Made by a program: the position numbers and the translations under genes. A stretch of DNA of 53,866 nucleotides from a virus. This document shows, in pieces, positions 28,275 to 37,111 of this stretch. The stretch's first letter is position 1, and each line of letters opens with the position of its first letter. The notes beneath the pieces are model-generated. The model searched no databases. It saw only the letters and a list, made by a program, of their open reading frames with translations, and had not been told where the DNA came from. The stretch is taken from IMG/VR virus record IMGVR_UViG_3300031963_012638, positions 1 to 53,866 of that record; one strand, written 5' to 3'.

Positions 28275-29452
28275 GAAGGTAAATCATTTACGATAGAAGT
28301 AAGCTCTGTAATTCGCTGTTTTGGAAGTTCTGGGTAGTTTCCAATGTACCAGCCAAAGTTATGGCAGTGATCAGTTATTGGAAAATTAAGATAACTATTT
28401 CCAAATAATCTCTTAAGATAGGGTTGACGTAGTTGGTTGCCTCCGCCAGACAAACCTCGCCTAAACTCAATACCTGCATTGCGCAATGCTGTTTCTACAT
28501 TAATTCTTAATGCCCAATCTGGTTTTTTTAGAATTAACGTGAAAGCGTAATTAGAGTTGCCTACTCTGTCGAAATCAACGAAAAACTTTTCTGGGTTTAA
28601 ATTATTTAAAAATATATCTAAATTTTCTGCTCGTATTTTATTATTTTCGTCTAGATTTTGTATTTGATTTAGGGCTAATATAGCGTTGATTTCTGTTGAT
28701 CTAAAATTATGAGCAGCTTCTAGGAAAACGAAATCTTTATTAAGATCTGGATGTTCATTTAAAACTTTTTGCTTTAAACTTTCGTCCGTGGTTTCTCTAA
28801 GCATGCCGTGAGATCTAAAAGCTCTAATTAATTGATATATGTCATGATTATTTGTGCTTATCATCCCTCCTTCGATAGAGGTCATGTGATGGGCATAATA
28901 AAATGAAAAATTAGAAATATCACCAAATGTGCCGACTTTTTGGCCTTTGAATGTGGCCCCATGAGACTCACAAACATCTTCAATCAATAAGATATTTTTT
29001 TCTTTGCAGATTTGGATTAGCTCATCTGAAATACCGTTGTATCCAAGGATATGTATTAAAATAATAGCTCTTGTTCTGGGTGTGATTTTCTTTTTAACAT
29101 CTTCGATATCGAGGGCAAGGTTGTTTAATTTAATATCGCAAAAAACAGGAGTAAAATCATTTTGCAAAACGGCAGCGACGTCTGAAACCCACGCCATAGG
29201 GGGAACAATGACCTCTCCTCCTTGAGGGAATTTATGCTTAAGATAAAGCAAAGATAGCTCATTCGCTGCGCTGCCCGAGTTCACCATCACGTTGTATTTA
29301 GTACCCAACCATTCGCCCCACTTTTGCTCAAACTCTTTTACTTTCGAAGCGTTGGTAAGAATAGGCAGCGGGTCTTGAGACAAAAAATCAATAATAGCAT
29401 TCGCGTCTGAGCGAGAGATATTGTTGTGCATTAATGGCCATTTTATATTCAT
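28271..29452 (-). CDS. colD: ColD-like GDP-4-keto-6-deoxymannose 3-dehydratase
   Basis: This 393-residue PLP enzyme has the DegT/DnrJ/EryC1 fold: VNSGSAANELSLLYL, VPPMAWVSDVAAV and LIEDVCESHGATFKG. At the position where aminotransferases have the PLP lysine it reads FYYAHHMTSIEGGMIS (His188/His189). Replacement of that lysine by histidine is the hallmark of ColD and the related E1/RfbH 3-dehydrases. The remainder (IRAFRSHGMLRET, NAGIEFRR, GWYIGNYPEL) follows ColD closely as I remember it. ColD removes the 3-hydroxyl of GDP-4-keto-6-deoxymannose using glutamate. Gmd in the same operon makes that substrate. No 2Fe-2S cysteine cluster of the E1 type is seen. Confidence 0.85.
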   Translation of the reverse strand: MNIKWPLMHNNISRSDANAIIDFLSQDPLPILTNASKVKEFEQKWGEWLGTKYNVMVNSGSAANELSLLYLKHKFPQGGEVIVPPMAWVSDVAAVLQNDFTPVFCDIKLNNLALDIEDVKKKITPRTRAIILIHILGYNGISDELIQICKEKNILLIEDVCESHGATFKGQKVGTFGDISNFSFYYAHHMTSIEGGMISTNNHDIYQLIRAFRSHGMLRETTDESLKQKVLNEHPDLNKDFVFLEAAHNFRSTEINAILALNQIQNLDENNKIRAENLDIFLNNLNPEKFFVDFDRVGNSNYAFTLILKKPDWALRINVETALRNAGIEFRRGLSGGGNQLRQPYLKRLFGNSYLNFPITDHCHNFGWYIGNYPELPKQRITELTSIVNDLPS

Positions 29453-30378
29453 AGTCTTATGTTGGGATAGTTTTTCTCGAACCAGTCGTAACTAATTTTA
29501 ACAGCTTCTTCGATGTTTGTAAAATTAAAATTTGGAAATAAGCTGTTGAATAAAGATAAATCGGATTGTCGATTTCTTTGGCCGTTGGGTTTAGCACCAT
29601 TGAAAATGACCTCTCCTGCAAATCCTGAAGCTTTAACAAGCATATCTACAATATCTTTTATAGAATACTGTTTGTTTCCAGCTATAGTTAGTCTTTCAGG
29701 TATGTTGCTTTTCTTTAGCAAATCAACCAAAGCTAGGGCAAGATCATCGGCAAAAATAAACTCTCTAAGGGACTTGCCGTCTCCCCAAACTTCTAGGTTA
29801 GAGTTGTTTTTTTTGGCTAAATAAATTTTGTGTATTAAGCTCGGAAGAACATGCCCGTGTTGCAAATTATAAAAATCATGAGTTCCAATTATGTTGGAAG
29901 GAATAATAGAGCAATAATTTTTAATATTGTGCTGGTGTTTGTAAGCTCTTATTTGAACATCAACCATTCTTTTCGCAAAAGCATAGGCAAAATTTCCAGA
30001 AAATGGAGGCCCATTATGCATATTCTCTTCTTTAAGAATTTGAGAGTCATCTGGGAAAACGCAAACCGAAGAAAATGCTAAAAGTTTTTCTACATTATAT
30101 TTCCACGAATAGTGTATTAGAAAAGAATTAATTAAAATATTTTGATAAAAATAGTCAGCGTGGCCGATCATATTGCCACCAATTCCACCTACTTTAGCGG
30201 CGGTATGAATGACATAATTTGGCTTATAGTTTAAAAAGAGAGACTCGACTTGGCTTTCTTTAGTTAAATCGCAATCTTCTCTGCCGACAAAAATAAAATC
30301 AAATTGTGGATTTTTTGATGCAATTTTTTTGATAGCATTGCCGACTAATCCATTGCCTCCTGTTACTAGAATTTTCAT
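29449..30378 (-). CDS. GDP-L-fucose synthase / ColC-like epimerase-reductase
   Basis: This is a 309-residue SDR enzyme with the Rossmann loop TGGNGLVGNAI, AAKVGGIGGN, SSVCVFPDD and the catalytic YAFAK. PSNIIGTHDFYN...HGHVLPSLI corresponds to the GDP-sugar region of GDP-fucose synthase (Fcl) and its relative ColC. These enzymes epimerise and then reduce GDP-4-keto sugars. It is immediately upstream of the ColD-like gene (4-nt overlap), so the dideoxy substrate and therefore GDP-L-colitose is my favoured product. GDP-L-fucose from the Gmd product is the alternative. Motifs alone do not separate Fcl from ColC. Confidence 0.85.
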   Translation of the reverse strand: MKILVTGGNGLVGNAIKKIASKNPQFDFIFVGREDCDLTKESQVESLFLNYKPNYVIHTAAKVGGIGGNMIGHADYFYQNILINSFLIHYSWKYNVEKLLAFSSVCVFPDDSQILKEENMHNGPPFSGNFAYAFAKRMVDVQIRAYKHQHNIKNYCSIIPSNIIGTHDFYNLQHGHVLPSLIHKIYLAKKNNSNLEVWGDGKSLREFIFADDLALALVDLLKKSNIPERLTIAGNKQYSIKDIVDMLVKASGFAGEVIFNGAKPNGQRNRQSDLSLFNSLFPNFNFTNIEEAVKISYDWFEKNYPNIRL

Positions 30379-30932
30379 TGTTTAGTGGCCTCTACATTTA
30401 AGCTCATTAATTTTCCTTCTATTATATCGTTGATTCTTCTTGATTTATAGGAAATTTTAGGCATATAAGATTGGCTATAATCATCAATATAAAAATGATC
30501 AGTTTCTCTCCAGTCGTATCTGCGTACATTTTTAAATCCACATTGTTCCAAGTCATTCTTTAGAGAATGAAAATCCCATCCAGTGTAATGGATATCGTAT
30601 GGATGCTTTTGAGAACCATATATAAAAGATCTAAGCTCTGCAATATTTCCAGTTTGTTTATAATAATCAAAAACAGCTTCCAAATCGGGAACGGCTATTC
30701 TGAGAACACCTTCTGGCTTTAATATAGAATTCCATCTTGCAAAAGCTTTTTTAGCCTCATCCAGTCTAGCATGCTCTAAAACATGACAGGCATAAATTAA
30801 TTCCGCTGAATTATTTGAGATTTTTTCTAAAGAGAAAACATCGTCAACTAAGTCTGGATTTACTTCTTCTCGTATGTCTATATTAGTATAGCCGTGAATT
30901 TTTTTGCGATAACAGCCTAGGTGCAGTTTCAT
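30375..30932 (-). CDS. SAM-dependent methyltransferase
   Basis: This 185-residue class-I methyltransferase of the small glycan-cluster type has KLHLGCYRKKIHGYTNIDI (SAM-binding start), FSLEKISNNSAELIYACHVLEH and LKPEGVLRIAVPD. Homologues methylate sugars or related small metabolites. The gene overlaps its neighbours by four bases on both sides and belongs to the long glycan operon. The acceptor is unknown. SAH released by it could be cleared by the nucleosidase encoded at 38044-38553. Confidence 0.82.
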   Translation of the reverse strand: MKLHLGCYRKKIHGYTNIDIREEVNPDLVDDVFSLEKISNNSAELIYACHVLEHARLDEAKKAFARWNSILKPEGVLRIAVPDLEAVFDYYKQTGNIAELRSFIYGSQKHPYDIHYTGWDFHSLKNDLEQCGFKNVRRYDWRETDHFYIDDYSQSYMPKISYKSRRINDIIEGKLMSLNVEATKQ

Positions 30933-31687
30933 ATTTTATAATTTCTTCTTGGCCAATAATTTGGTTGGTCTTTCCAATTATCAATGCTCACGTTTCTAAT
31001 AAAATTTTGTTGAGAATATATTTGAGCGAATAATGGCGCGTCATTTTCATAATGAGCCCCAGATATAATAGGATCGTTTGGAGTCCAGTCTGCGCTAAAA
31101 ACTTTAGTTGGAGAAAGGTAAATTTTGCCACCTAAAGCTTGAGTTCTATAAGCAAAATCATGAGTATTAAAATTTATATGCTCGAATCTACAATCCAAAC
31201 CTCCAATTGATATAAAATGGTTTCTGTTATATAAAAACACTGGCGCTATTTTCCAATCTTTGTTTACATGCGGAAATCTTTGGTCTGGGTGGGTGTATCC
31301 GATCCAATAAGAGTCATCTTTGTCTTGAGAGCCTGTAAATCCTTGCCCTTCCGAATATCTTAGCGTCATTCCGTCCAAAGATGATTTTCCAATCATAAAT
31401 TCGACGCATTTACCAAGAGAGCCTGATTCTAAAATAATGTCATCAGGAAGCCAACATAGATATTCTCCAGAAGATAAAATCGAAGCTATTTGCAAACATC
31501 TGCTGGGGTGTCCAAAATCTCTTACGTATTTAAAATTTAATTTGTCGTTAAAAAAAGAACTTGGTAAGTTTGGGCCTATAGCGACCATTTCAAACTGATA
31601 AGAACCTAAAGAATCCTTAACGCTTTCATAAATTTTTTGCCAATTTTGAGGTCTTATTCCTGGTATTATAACTGAAAGTTTTATCAT
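30929..31687 (-). CDS. Family-2 glycosyltransferase
   Basis: The GT-A fold enzyme begins MIKLSVIIPGIRPQNWQKIYESV and carries the nucleotide-sugar metal motif in GEYLCWLPDDIILESG. An in-frame ATG lies further upstream (31705), but the ATG at 31687 follows the previous stop by one base (TAATATG) and starts exactly at the conserved strand, so it is preferred. The C-terminal half (residues 120-250) is acceptor-specific and not recognised. Donor sugars could be those made by the neighbouring genes. Confidence 0.75.
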   Translation of the reverse strand: MIKLSVIIPGIRPQNWQKIYESVKDSLGSYQFEMVAIGPNLPSSFFNDKLNFKYVRDFGHPSRCLQIASILSSGEYLCWLPDDIILESGSLGKCVEFMIGKSSLDGMTLRYSEGQGFTGSQDKDDSYWIGYTHPDQRFPHVNKDWKIAPVFLYNRNHFISIGGLDCRFEHINFNTHDFAYRTQALGGKIYLSPTKVFSADWTPNDPIISGAHYENDAPLFAQIYSQQNFIRNVSIDNWKDQPNYWPRRNYKI

Positions 31688-31688
31688 A

Positions 31689-32684
31689 TTATTTAAAGAA
31701 AACATGATTGATGTTTTCGTAACTAAACTCTTCTTTTGAAAGATAAAAGCCTTCTAATAAAAATTTCTTTAATCTTTCTGGATTTTTTGAAAATCCATTT
31801 TCATCAAATTTAGATTCATCATGAATTAGTATATTTTGGCATTCCTCATAACCGAACCCGCATTCTTTCGCTTCTTGGCTATTAACTGCGTCCATTATAG
31901 TTTTTTTGCTAAAATTTATCGTGTGTTGATATCCAGGGACGCCTGCTCTTTCTGGCCTAAATCCAGAGCTTCCTCCATCCATGCTGGTGAAATGGTTGAC
32001 TGAAACATCTTTATGAACAACGAATTTTTTATTTAAACAAGAATTAATGAAAGTGAAAGTGCCTTCCGTAGAGTGAGAGGCAAAAATATCAGGCATTAAT
32101 CTGTTATCAAAAGACTCAAATATAGAATTGTCAAAAATCTGAAGGTGTAAATTAACTGTTTTGCCAATTGGGACGGTAAAATTACCATTTTTAAACATTG
32201 CTTGGCTGCATTCGAAATCCTGCTCCGGAGTTGGATTATGATAAGGAGACCATCCCGGAACATTTTGGCCGAACCAAAGCCAATAGCCAGCGTCACAATC
32301 TACTCTAGAAGCGGTCATTCCGTTTGGTCCAGACTTATGCAAATCATACAATTTAGACAAAGTATTTAAATCATTTGACATATCAATACCAGAATCAACA
32401 TATAAGTATCCATCGGATTTGCCAATATGAGCTACTGAGCTTTGAACGCTTTTATTAAAAGTTATGTTTACAGGTAAAAGTTCGTCTATAAAGCTATAAG
32501 AAATTTTATTTTTAAATTCGTTTATAAGTCTGTTTTTTGTTTTATTGGAGTTTAAGCAACTAGACAAAACAACTCTAAAGTCATCAAATTTTTGATTAAG
32601 AATGCTATTTATTGAAGAAATGTATCTTTCTACATTTTCATTGCCGGATATTCCGCATGTATTAAAAATTATTGTTAATTTCAT
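31689..32684 (-). CDS. GT-A glycosyltransferase-like protein
   Basis: From the chosen ATG the protein is 331 residues. It opens MKLTIIFNTCGISGNENVERYISSINSIL like a GT2 enzyme and has YLYVDSGIDMS, where GT-A enzymes carry DxD, then an acceptor domain with WLWFGQNVPGWSPYHNP. The frame opens earlier at 32699, but MKLTIIFN is the natural fold start and reduces overlap with the upstream gene to 23 nt. It has the same layout as other virion or surface glycan transferases in the cluster. Specificity is unknown. Confidence 0.65.
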   Translation of the reverse strand: MKLTIIFNTCGISGNENVERYISSINSILNQKFDDFRVVLSSCLNSNKTKNRLINEFKNKISYSFIDELLPVNITFNKSVQSSVAHIGKSDGYLYVDSGIDMSNDLNTLSKLYDLHKSGPNGMTASRVDCDAGYWLWFGQNVPGWSPYHNPTPEQDFECSQAMFKNGNFTVPIGKTVNLHLQIFDNSIFESFDNRLMPDIFASHSTEGTFTFINSCLNKKFVVHKDVSVNHFTSMDGGSSGFRPERAGVPGYQHTINFSKKTIMDAVNSQEAKECGFGYEECQNILIHDESKFDENGFSKNPERLKKFLLEGFYLSKEEFSYENINHVFFK

Positions 32685-33636
32685 AAATTTGAGACGCAAA
32701 CAGTTTATTAATTATAGTTTTCCAAAATATATCAGACGAATATTTTTCTCTATATTTTTCATATCCTTTTCGAGCTATGTCGATTCTGTGCTCTTCGTTG
32801 TTTAAAAAATATTTAATTTTGCCTAAAGCATCTTGGGGGCTGTAAAACTCAACGTATTCTTCATTTGGAATTAATAATTTTTTTGTTTCGCTATTAGCCT
32901 TTTCCAAAAGCAAAGATTTAGAAGCCAAAACTTCAAACACTCTTCCTTTAACCTGATCAAATCCGAAAGGGTGCAGTGGGAAATTAAGATTTATTTTGCT
33001 TCTTCTTATCAAAAATGCATATAGCTGAGGGCTTAGCCTTTCTTCCGCTTGCCCGCCTCTAATTGATATTGCATTTAGTTTTTTAATTAAAAAATTTAAA
33101 TATTCTATTCTGTCTTCCTGATGCTTGCTGCCAGAAAAATTAACATCTATATTTTGTTCGTCTGGGCAAAATAAAAATTGATCTTGAGGAACCCACATAG
33201 ATAAATGCTTATTTGAATATCCAATTTTAATAGATGGATTATCCCAAGAGATGTGAAGATCAGATAAACTGTCAAGTTCTTTTATTTTTTCTATAGCCCA
33301 GCCAGCAGTATCTGGCCACATAAAACATTGCTTTATTTTAGCATTTTTAAGAGCTTGATATGTTTTTATTGTTGGATTTCTGGGGTCAGTGCCTAAAAGA
33401 GAATAAAAAACAACGGATACGTTATTGTATAAACAGTAGTTTAAGATTATTTCATCTACATGTTTTCCATAAATAGAATACGATTCATCTATGTGAATTG
33501 TGTTCCAGGAAAAATCTTCACCTACGGCCGAGTTAAATGTATTGAATAAATTGTGAAAATTATTTGTGAATGAAAGCTGCGGGCAGCCATTGAACCACTT
33601 TTCAGTTACAAATAGGATGTGATGTTTTTCTTTCAT
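32662..33636 (-). CDS. Glycosyltransferase, GT-B / CgeB-like
   Basis: This is a 324-residue protein. The N-terminal half is divergent (HHILFVTEKWFNGCP), and the C-terminal half has the donor-binding phrases INLNFPLHPFGFDQVKGRVFE, SKSLLLEKANSETKKLL and DIARKGYEKYREKYS, as in CgeB-like and group-1 transferases. The aspartate-glutamate pair KGRVFEVLASK stands where donor contacts lie in this family. It overlaps both neighbours (35 and 23 nt), typical of this operon. Confidence 0.7.
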   Translation of the reverse strand: MKEKHHILFVTEKWFNGCPQLSFTNNFHNLFNTFNSAVGEDFSWNTIHIDESYSIYGKHVDEIILNYCLYNNVSVVFYSLLGTDPRNPTIKTYQALKNAKIKQCFMWPDTAGWAIEKIKELDSLSDLHISWDNPSIKIGYSNKHLSMWVPQDQFLFCPDEQNIDVNFSGSKHQEDRIEYLNFLIKKLNAISIRGGQAEERLSPQLYAFLIRRSKINLNFPLHPFGFDQVKGRVFEVLASKSLLLEKANSETKKLLIPNEEYVEFYSPQDALGKIKYFLNNEEHRIDIARKGYEKYREKYSSDIFWKTIINKLFASQIYEINNNF

Positions 33637-34423
33637 TTTTTAATTTTAGGATTTCTTGCTCTGAAATATAACTTTTTCCTTCATCGTATACGTAAGGCAT
33701 GCCTTTGAAATAGTTTTTAATAATTCTATATGTATTCACATAGCTTTCTCCAAAAAATTTTACTTTTGTATCTTCCAAAATTAAATCTTCATGTGGTATT
33801 GCTAAAATAGGATCTCCAATAATTAAAGCTTTGTCGTACTGCACTATTGGTTCGCCATTAAAATACAAAAAAGCCCCAAGCCACCAGTCATGACATATTT
33901 TTACGCTTGGATGGAAAAGAATGCCACCCAAAAAATTATCTACGGTTTCCCTAGAAAATATTGGGAAACATGGAACATTAAACGGCGGACAAATAATATA
34001 ACAATCTGTTAATTTTAATATATCAGGATAGGACGGTTCTTTTTCAAATTTTGTAATATTAATAGGGCTTGTTTTATCTCGCAGCATTCCAGGCAAAGTT
34101 GTTATCTTAAATTTTTTATTTTTAAATAAATCAGACTCAAGAAAATCAATTGTTCCGTAAATGTCTCCATGCAAAATAGCATCATCTGTAAAAATAAAAA
34201 TATATTTACCAGAAGAATATTTATAGCAAGTATTATAAGCATAACAAGATCCAGATAGCTTATCGTCTTTTATCCATCTGACTCTGCTGTCTCTTATTTC
34301 ATCTTGGTGGCATATTATGATTTCGTATTTTAATTTAGTATCTATCGCACAAATGGAATCAACAGATTTTCGAGCGTAGTCATCATACGGTTTTTTAGAG
34401 GCAATTAAAAAAGAGAAATCCAT
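33602..34423 (-). CDS. Family-2-like glycosyltransferase
   Basis: The 273-residue GT-A type protein starts FSFLIASKKPYDDYARKSVDSI, continues with YEIIICHQDE, and has the metal-binding GKYIFIFTDDAILHG. CHDWWLGAFLYFNGEP in the C-terminal half resembles the acceptor/catalytic ED region of GT2 enzymes. Operon position suggests it adds one of the cluster's sugars. The acceptor is unknown. The gene overlaps the CgeB-like gene by 35 nt. Confidence 0.72.
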   Translation of the reverse strand: MDFSFLIASKKPYDDYARKSVDSICAIDTKLKYEIIICHQDEIRDSRVRWIKDDKLSGSCYAYNTCYKYSSGKYIFIFTDDAILHGDIYGTIDFLESDLFKNKKFKITTLPGMLRDKTSPINITKFEKEPSYPDILKLTDCYIICPPFNVPCFPIFSRETVDNFLGGILFHPSVKICHDWWLGAFLYFNGEPIVQYDKALIIGDPILAIPHEDLILEDTKVKFFGESYVNTYRIIKNYFKGMPYVYDEGKSYISEQEILKLKNERKTSHPICN

Positions 34424-34441
34424 TATCTTTAATTGCAGTTT

Positions 34442-34972
34442 TTATTTTTCGTTATAAAAATCTCCCCACTCAACTAAAATAGTTGATTTGCCATCGGTTC
34501 TATTTAAAGCTTTTTCATAAGCTGGAAATATATCTTCTGGCTCGTCAAGCCTAATTACTTCTACATTTTTGAGCATAAGATTAAATGCATCAGTGAAATC
34601 GCCAACGTGTTGATGCTGCGGATGAAGAGGTCTTTCCGAACCAATTCCAGTTCTAATAATTGCTTTAGTTTTAAAATCAGAAATCATTGGGATCTTATCT
34701 AAATGATTAACTACTTGATTTGTGGCGAGCAAAAAGAAATTCCATCGTGGATAGATGCTTATTGGAATTTTGCCAGATAAAGCAAAGCCATTTGTCATTC
34801 CAGCTTGCAAATCTTCGCAAACAGGAAGCTCTAGTTTTTTATTATTTGGTACATCTTTTAAAGTGTTGCTCATTGCTGTGCCAGCATACTCAACAGCTTG
34901 GCCAATAAATAAAGTGTCCGGATGAGCCGCTAGATAATCCATTGATCTTTTTAATTCATCAAAATATTTCAT
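34442..34972 (-). CDS. Thiamine-diphosphate enzyme, beta-like (pyrimidine-binding) subunit
   Basis: The product resembles the E1-beta/transketolase pyrimidine domain: LFIGQAVEYAGTAMSNTL (with the Glu expected to contact ThDP), LPVCEDLQAGMTNGFALSG, YPRWNFFLLATNQVVNHLDK and RTGIGSERPLHPQHQH. The frame opens at 35023, but the ATG at 34972 lies one base after the stop of the alpha-like gene (TAATATG) and starts right before the domain, so it is preferred. It is shorter than classical E1-beta (no large C-terminal domain). With the preceding gene it would form one active enzyme, probably in unusual-sugar or acyl synthesis. Confidence 0.75.
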   Translation of the reverse strand: MKYFDELKRSMDYLAAHPDTLFIGQAVEYAGTAMSNTLKDVPNNKKLELPVCEDLQAGMTNGFALSGKIPISIYPRWNFFLLATNQVVNHLDKIPMISDFKTKAIIRTGIGSERPLHPQHQHVGDFTDAFNLMLKNVEVIRLDEPEDIFPAYEKALNRTDGKSTILVEWGDFYNEK

Positions 34973-34973
34973 A

Positions 34974-35582
34974 TTAAAATTGAACTCTTTGTCCGGCTCC
35001 AGCGTGAGGCCATTTTGTTTCATATTTATAATAGTAAAGATGCTTATTAAATAAGCCTTCTTTGCTAAGTCTTATGGTGTTCCATATTTTCCGAGTATCT
35101 GTACAAACAGATTTGCCATTATCTTCTATTATAAATTTGACTGGAAGATCGTGGTTGCAAACATATTTATAACACTCTTCGAAACATCCTGTCTCAGATG
35201 TCATGTCGCCGACAAAACAATACACCCATCTTCCATCACCATTCATTTTTGACGCCATACCTATTCCTACCGCGATAGGAAGAATGCCGGTTACGATAGC
35301 TGAAGAAAAAATATTATACTCTGGGAAACAAAGAGCTATAGATTTTCCGTCCATTATATTTTGTTTTAATTCTTCTGGAGGCACTCCTTTAAGCAGGCAG
35401 TGATAATGACTTCTCCAGCTGCATAGAATCCAATCTTTAGGATTTATGTTTTTAAATATTTCTATTATTTCTTTCTCATTTCCATTGTGAAGATGAATCG
35501 GAGCCTTTATTTTGCCTGAATTAAATTCTTTTGCGATGTCTTCTTCAAAATCTAATAAATCTTTTTCAGAATATTGTTTCAT
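34974..35582 (-). CDS. Thiamine-diphosphate enzyme, alpha-like (PP-binding) subunit
   Basis: This 202-residue E1-alpha-like protein has SWRSHYHCLLKGV, GILPIAVGIGMASKMNG and the ThDP motif GDMTSETGCFEECYKY...DLPVKFIIEDN (GD-x~26-N, about residues 125-155). The family decarboxylates 2-keto acids or transfers two-carbon units. Only the PP-domain is present, and the pyrimidine domain is supplied by the following gene. No E2 or E3 dehydrogenase genes are near, so a decarboxylase or carboligase role (for example branching a sugar) is more likely than oxidation. This is inference from context. Confidence 0.78.
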   Translation of the reverse strand: MKQYSEKDLLDFEEDIAKEFNSGKIKAPIHLHNGNEKEIIEIFKNINPKDWILCSWRSHYHCLLKGVPPEELKQNIMDGKSIALCFPEYNIFSSAIVTGILPIAVGIGMASKMNGDGRWVYCFVGDMTSETGCFEECYKYVCNHDLPVKFIIEDNGKSVCTDTRKIWNTIRLSKEGLFNKHLYYYKYETKWPHAGAGQRVQF

Positions 35583-35583
35583 T

Positions 35584-37104
35584 TTAATTATAGATTTTTC
35601 TAACTATTTTTATCTTTAACATGTCTTTTATATTTTTTACAGCGTTTTCCCCAAATTTATTTTTTATTCTATCCAAAAAAGCGCCAGAAGAGTGGTATTC
35701 GGAAAAAGCCGAATCCCTGAATTTTAACACTTCTTCAGCGGACAACGATTCTGTTGGCAGGGGAAGAGTCTCGTAGCCATGAAAAGAATATCCTTCATAA
35801 GAGTCTGGCAATTTTGTATTTTTTAAGATAGCATCTTTATACAATTGACTTCCTGGTAATGCCATGGCGGCATAAGCATTCCATCCAGATGTACATAAAT
35901 CTTTAGAAAAGTCAAGAGTTTTACGCATGCTTTCAACAGTGTCTCCGGGAAGGCCAAATATATAATTCGCCATTACTTCAATGTTAGCGTCATGGATTTG
36001 AGATATAACTCTTTTAATGTCTACATCTTCGAATTTTCCTTTAGATACTTCTAGTCTTACTGTTTTATCTGCGCTTTCTATGCCGAGGGCCAGCCATCTA
36101 ATTCCAGCAGATCTTACTAATTTAAGAAGCTCAGGATTTCTTACTGTGTCTATCCTTGAATATGCCCACATTCTTAAGTTTTTGCCATAACCTCTATCGC
36201 GTAGCATTTCGCAAAGCGGGGCATAAAATTTTTTATTTAATAAAAACATTTCGTCTGTTATTTTTATTGTTCTAACTCCAAGAGAATACAGTTTTTCGAA
36301 TTCTTTAATAATAAAATCAGGACTCCAATATCTCATGCCGCTATATTTGCCAGCTACGCCTATTTCATCGTTATCATTTCTGTTAATGATATTAATCATG
36401 CAAAAACTGCAAGAAAATTGGCATCCTAAAGATGTTTGTATAGCGGCGTATGGTGTTCTATTGTCTTCATTATATTCAGAATGCCATAATGGAGATCTAT
36501 ATAAATCTAGCGGTTTATTTTGATAAGGAAGAAGATCCCAAGCGTAACCAGGTAAGTCTATATCCATCCTATCGTTTGGAACAGATTTTTCTGGAGGGTT
36601 TATTGTTATAACTCCATTCTTTCTCCAAATAATTCCATTTATATTTTCTAAATTAGAAAAATCTTTAAGCTTGGCTACATTTCTTAAAGCGTAAACCGCT
36701 TCATTCGTAAAAGCAAAATCAATAGAAGGCTCGTCTTTCATTACTTTGAAAGGAACAGCCTGCATATATGAACCTACGTATGAGATTGGAATTTTTACGT
36801 CTTTTTCCTTTAAAAAATTAGAAGTATATAATGCCCCAGACATATTGACGGTCCCAGAATTAACATTTTGACCGTAGACGACAAAACAAATCAGATTGGG
36901 ATTGAGTGCATTTATTCTTTGTAAGACTTTATCGTTATTTAGCTTTTCAGCGTTTATATCAAGAATTCCTACGCTAAGACCTATAGATCTGCAAGATTGA
37001 GCTAAAAGTAATGCCCAAGTCGGAGGTTCTATCGCAGAATAGTTTTCAGAAAGGTCTTGGTAAATTCCAGAGGCGTTACCGGGAGAAACAAATAATATAT
37101 CCAT
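35584..37104 (-). CDS. Radical SAM enzyme with B12-binding-like N-terminal domain
   Basis: The 506-residue protein has an N-terminal Rossmann-like region (ILFVSPGN, ALLLAQSCRSIGLSVGILDIN, residues 1-140) of B12-binding radical SAM enzymes, lacking the DxHxxG base-off histidine. The radical SAM barrel carries C228, C232 and C235 in LGCQFSCSFCMIN (CX3CX2C), followed by IKITDEMFLLN, LALGIESAD and YIFGLPGDTVESM. Such enzymes methylate or rearrange unreactive carbons, often on sugars or lipids. 5'-deoxyadenosine from its reaction could be removed by the nucleosidase encoded two genes upstream. The substrate is unknown. Confidence 0.85.
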   Translation of the reverse strand: MDILFVSPGNASGIYQDLSENYSAIEPPTWALLLAQSCRSIGLSVGILDINAEKLNNDKVLQRINALNPNLICFVVYGQNVNSGTVNMSGALYTSNFLKEKDVKIPISYVGSYMQAVPFKVMKDEPSIDFAFTNEAVYALRNVAKLKDFSNLENINGIIWRKNGVITINPPEKSVPNDRMDIDLPGYAWDLLPYQNKPLDLYRSPLWHSEYNEDNRTPYAAIQTSLGCQFSCSFCMINIINRNDNDEIGVAGKYSGMRYWSPDFIIKEFEKLYSLGVRTIKITDEMFLLNKKFYAPLCEMLRDRGYGKNLRMWAYSRIDTVRNPELLKLVRSAGIRWLALGIESADKTVRLEVSKGKFEDVDIKRVISQIHDANIEVMANYIFGLPGDTVESMRKTLDFSKDLCTSGWNAYAAMALPGSQLYKDAILKNTKLPDSYEGYSFHGYETLPLPTESLSAEEVLKFRDSAFSEYHSSGAFLDRIKNKFGENAVKNIKDMLKIKIVRKIYN

Positions 37105-37111
37105 AAATAAA

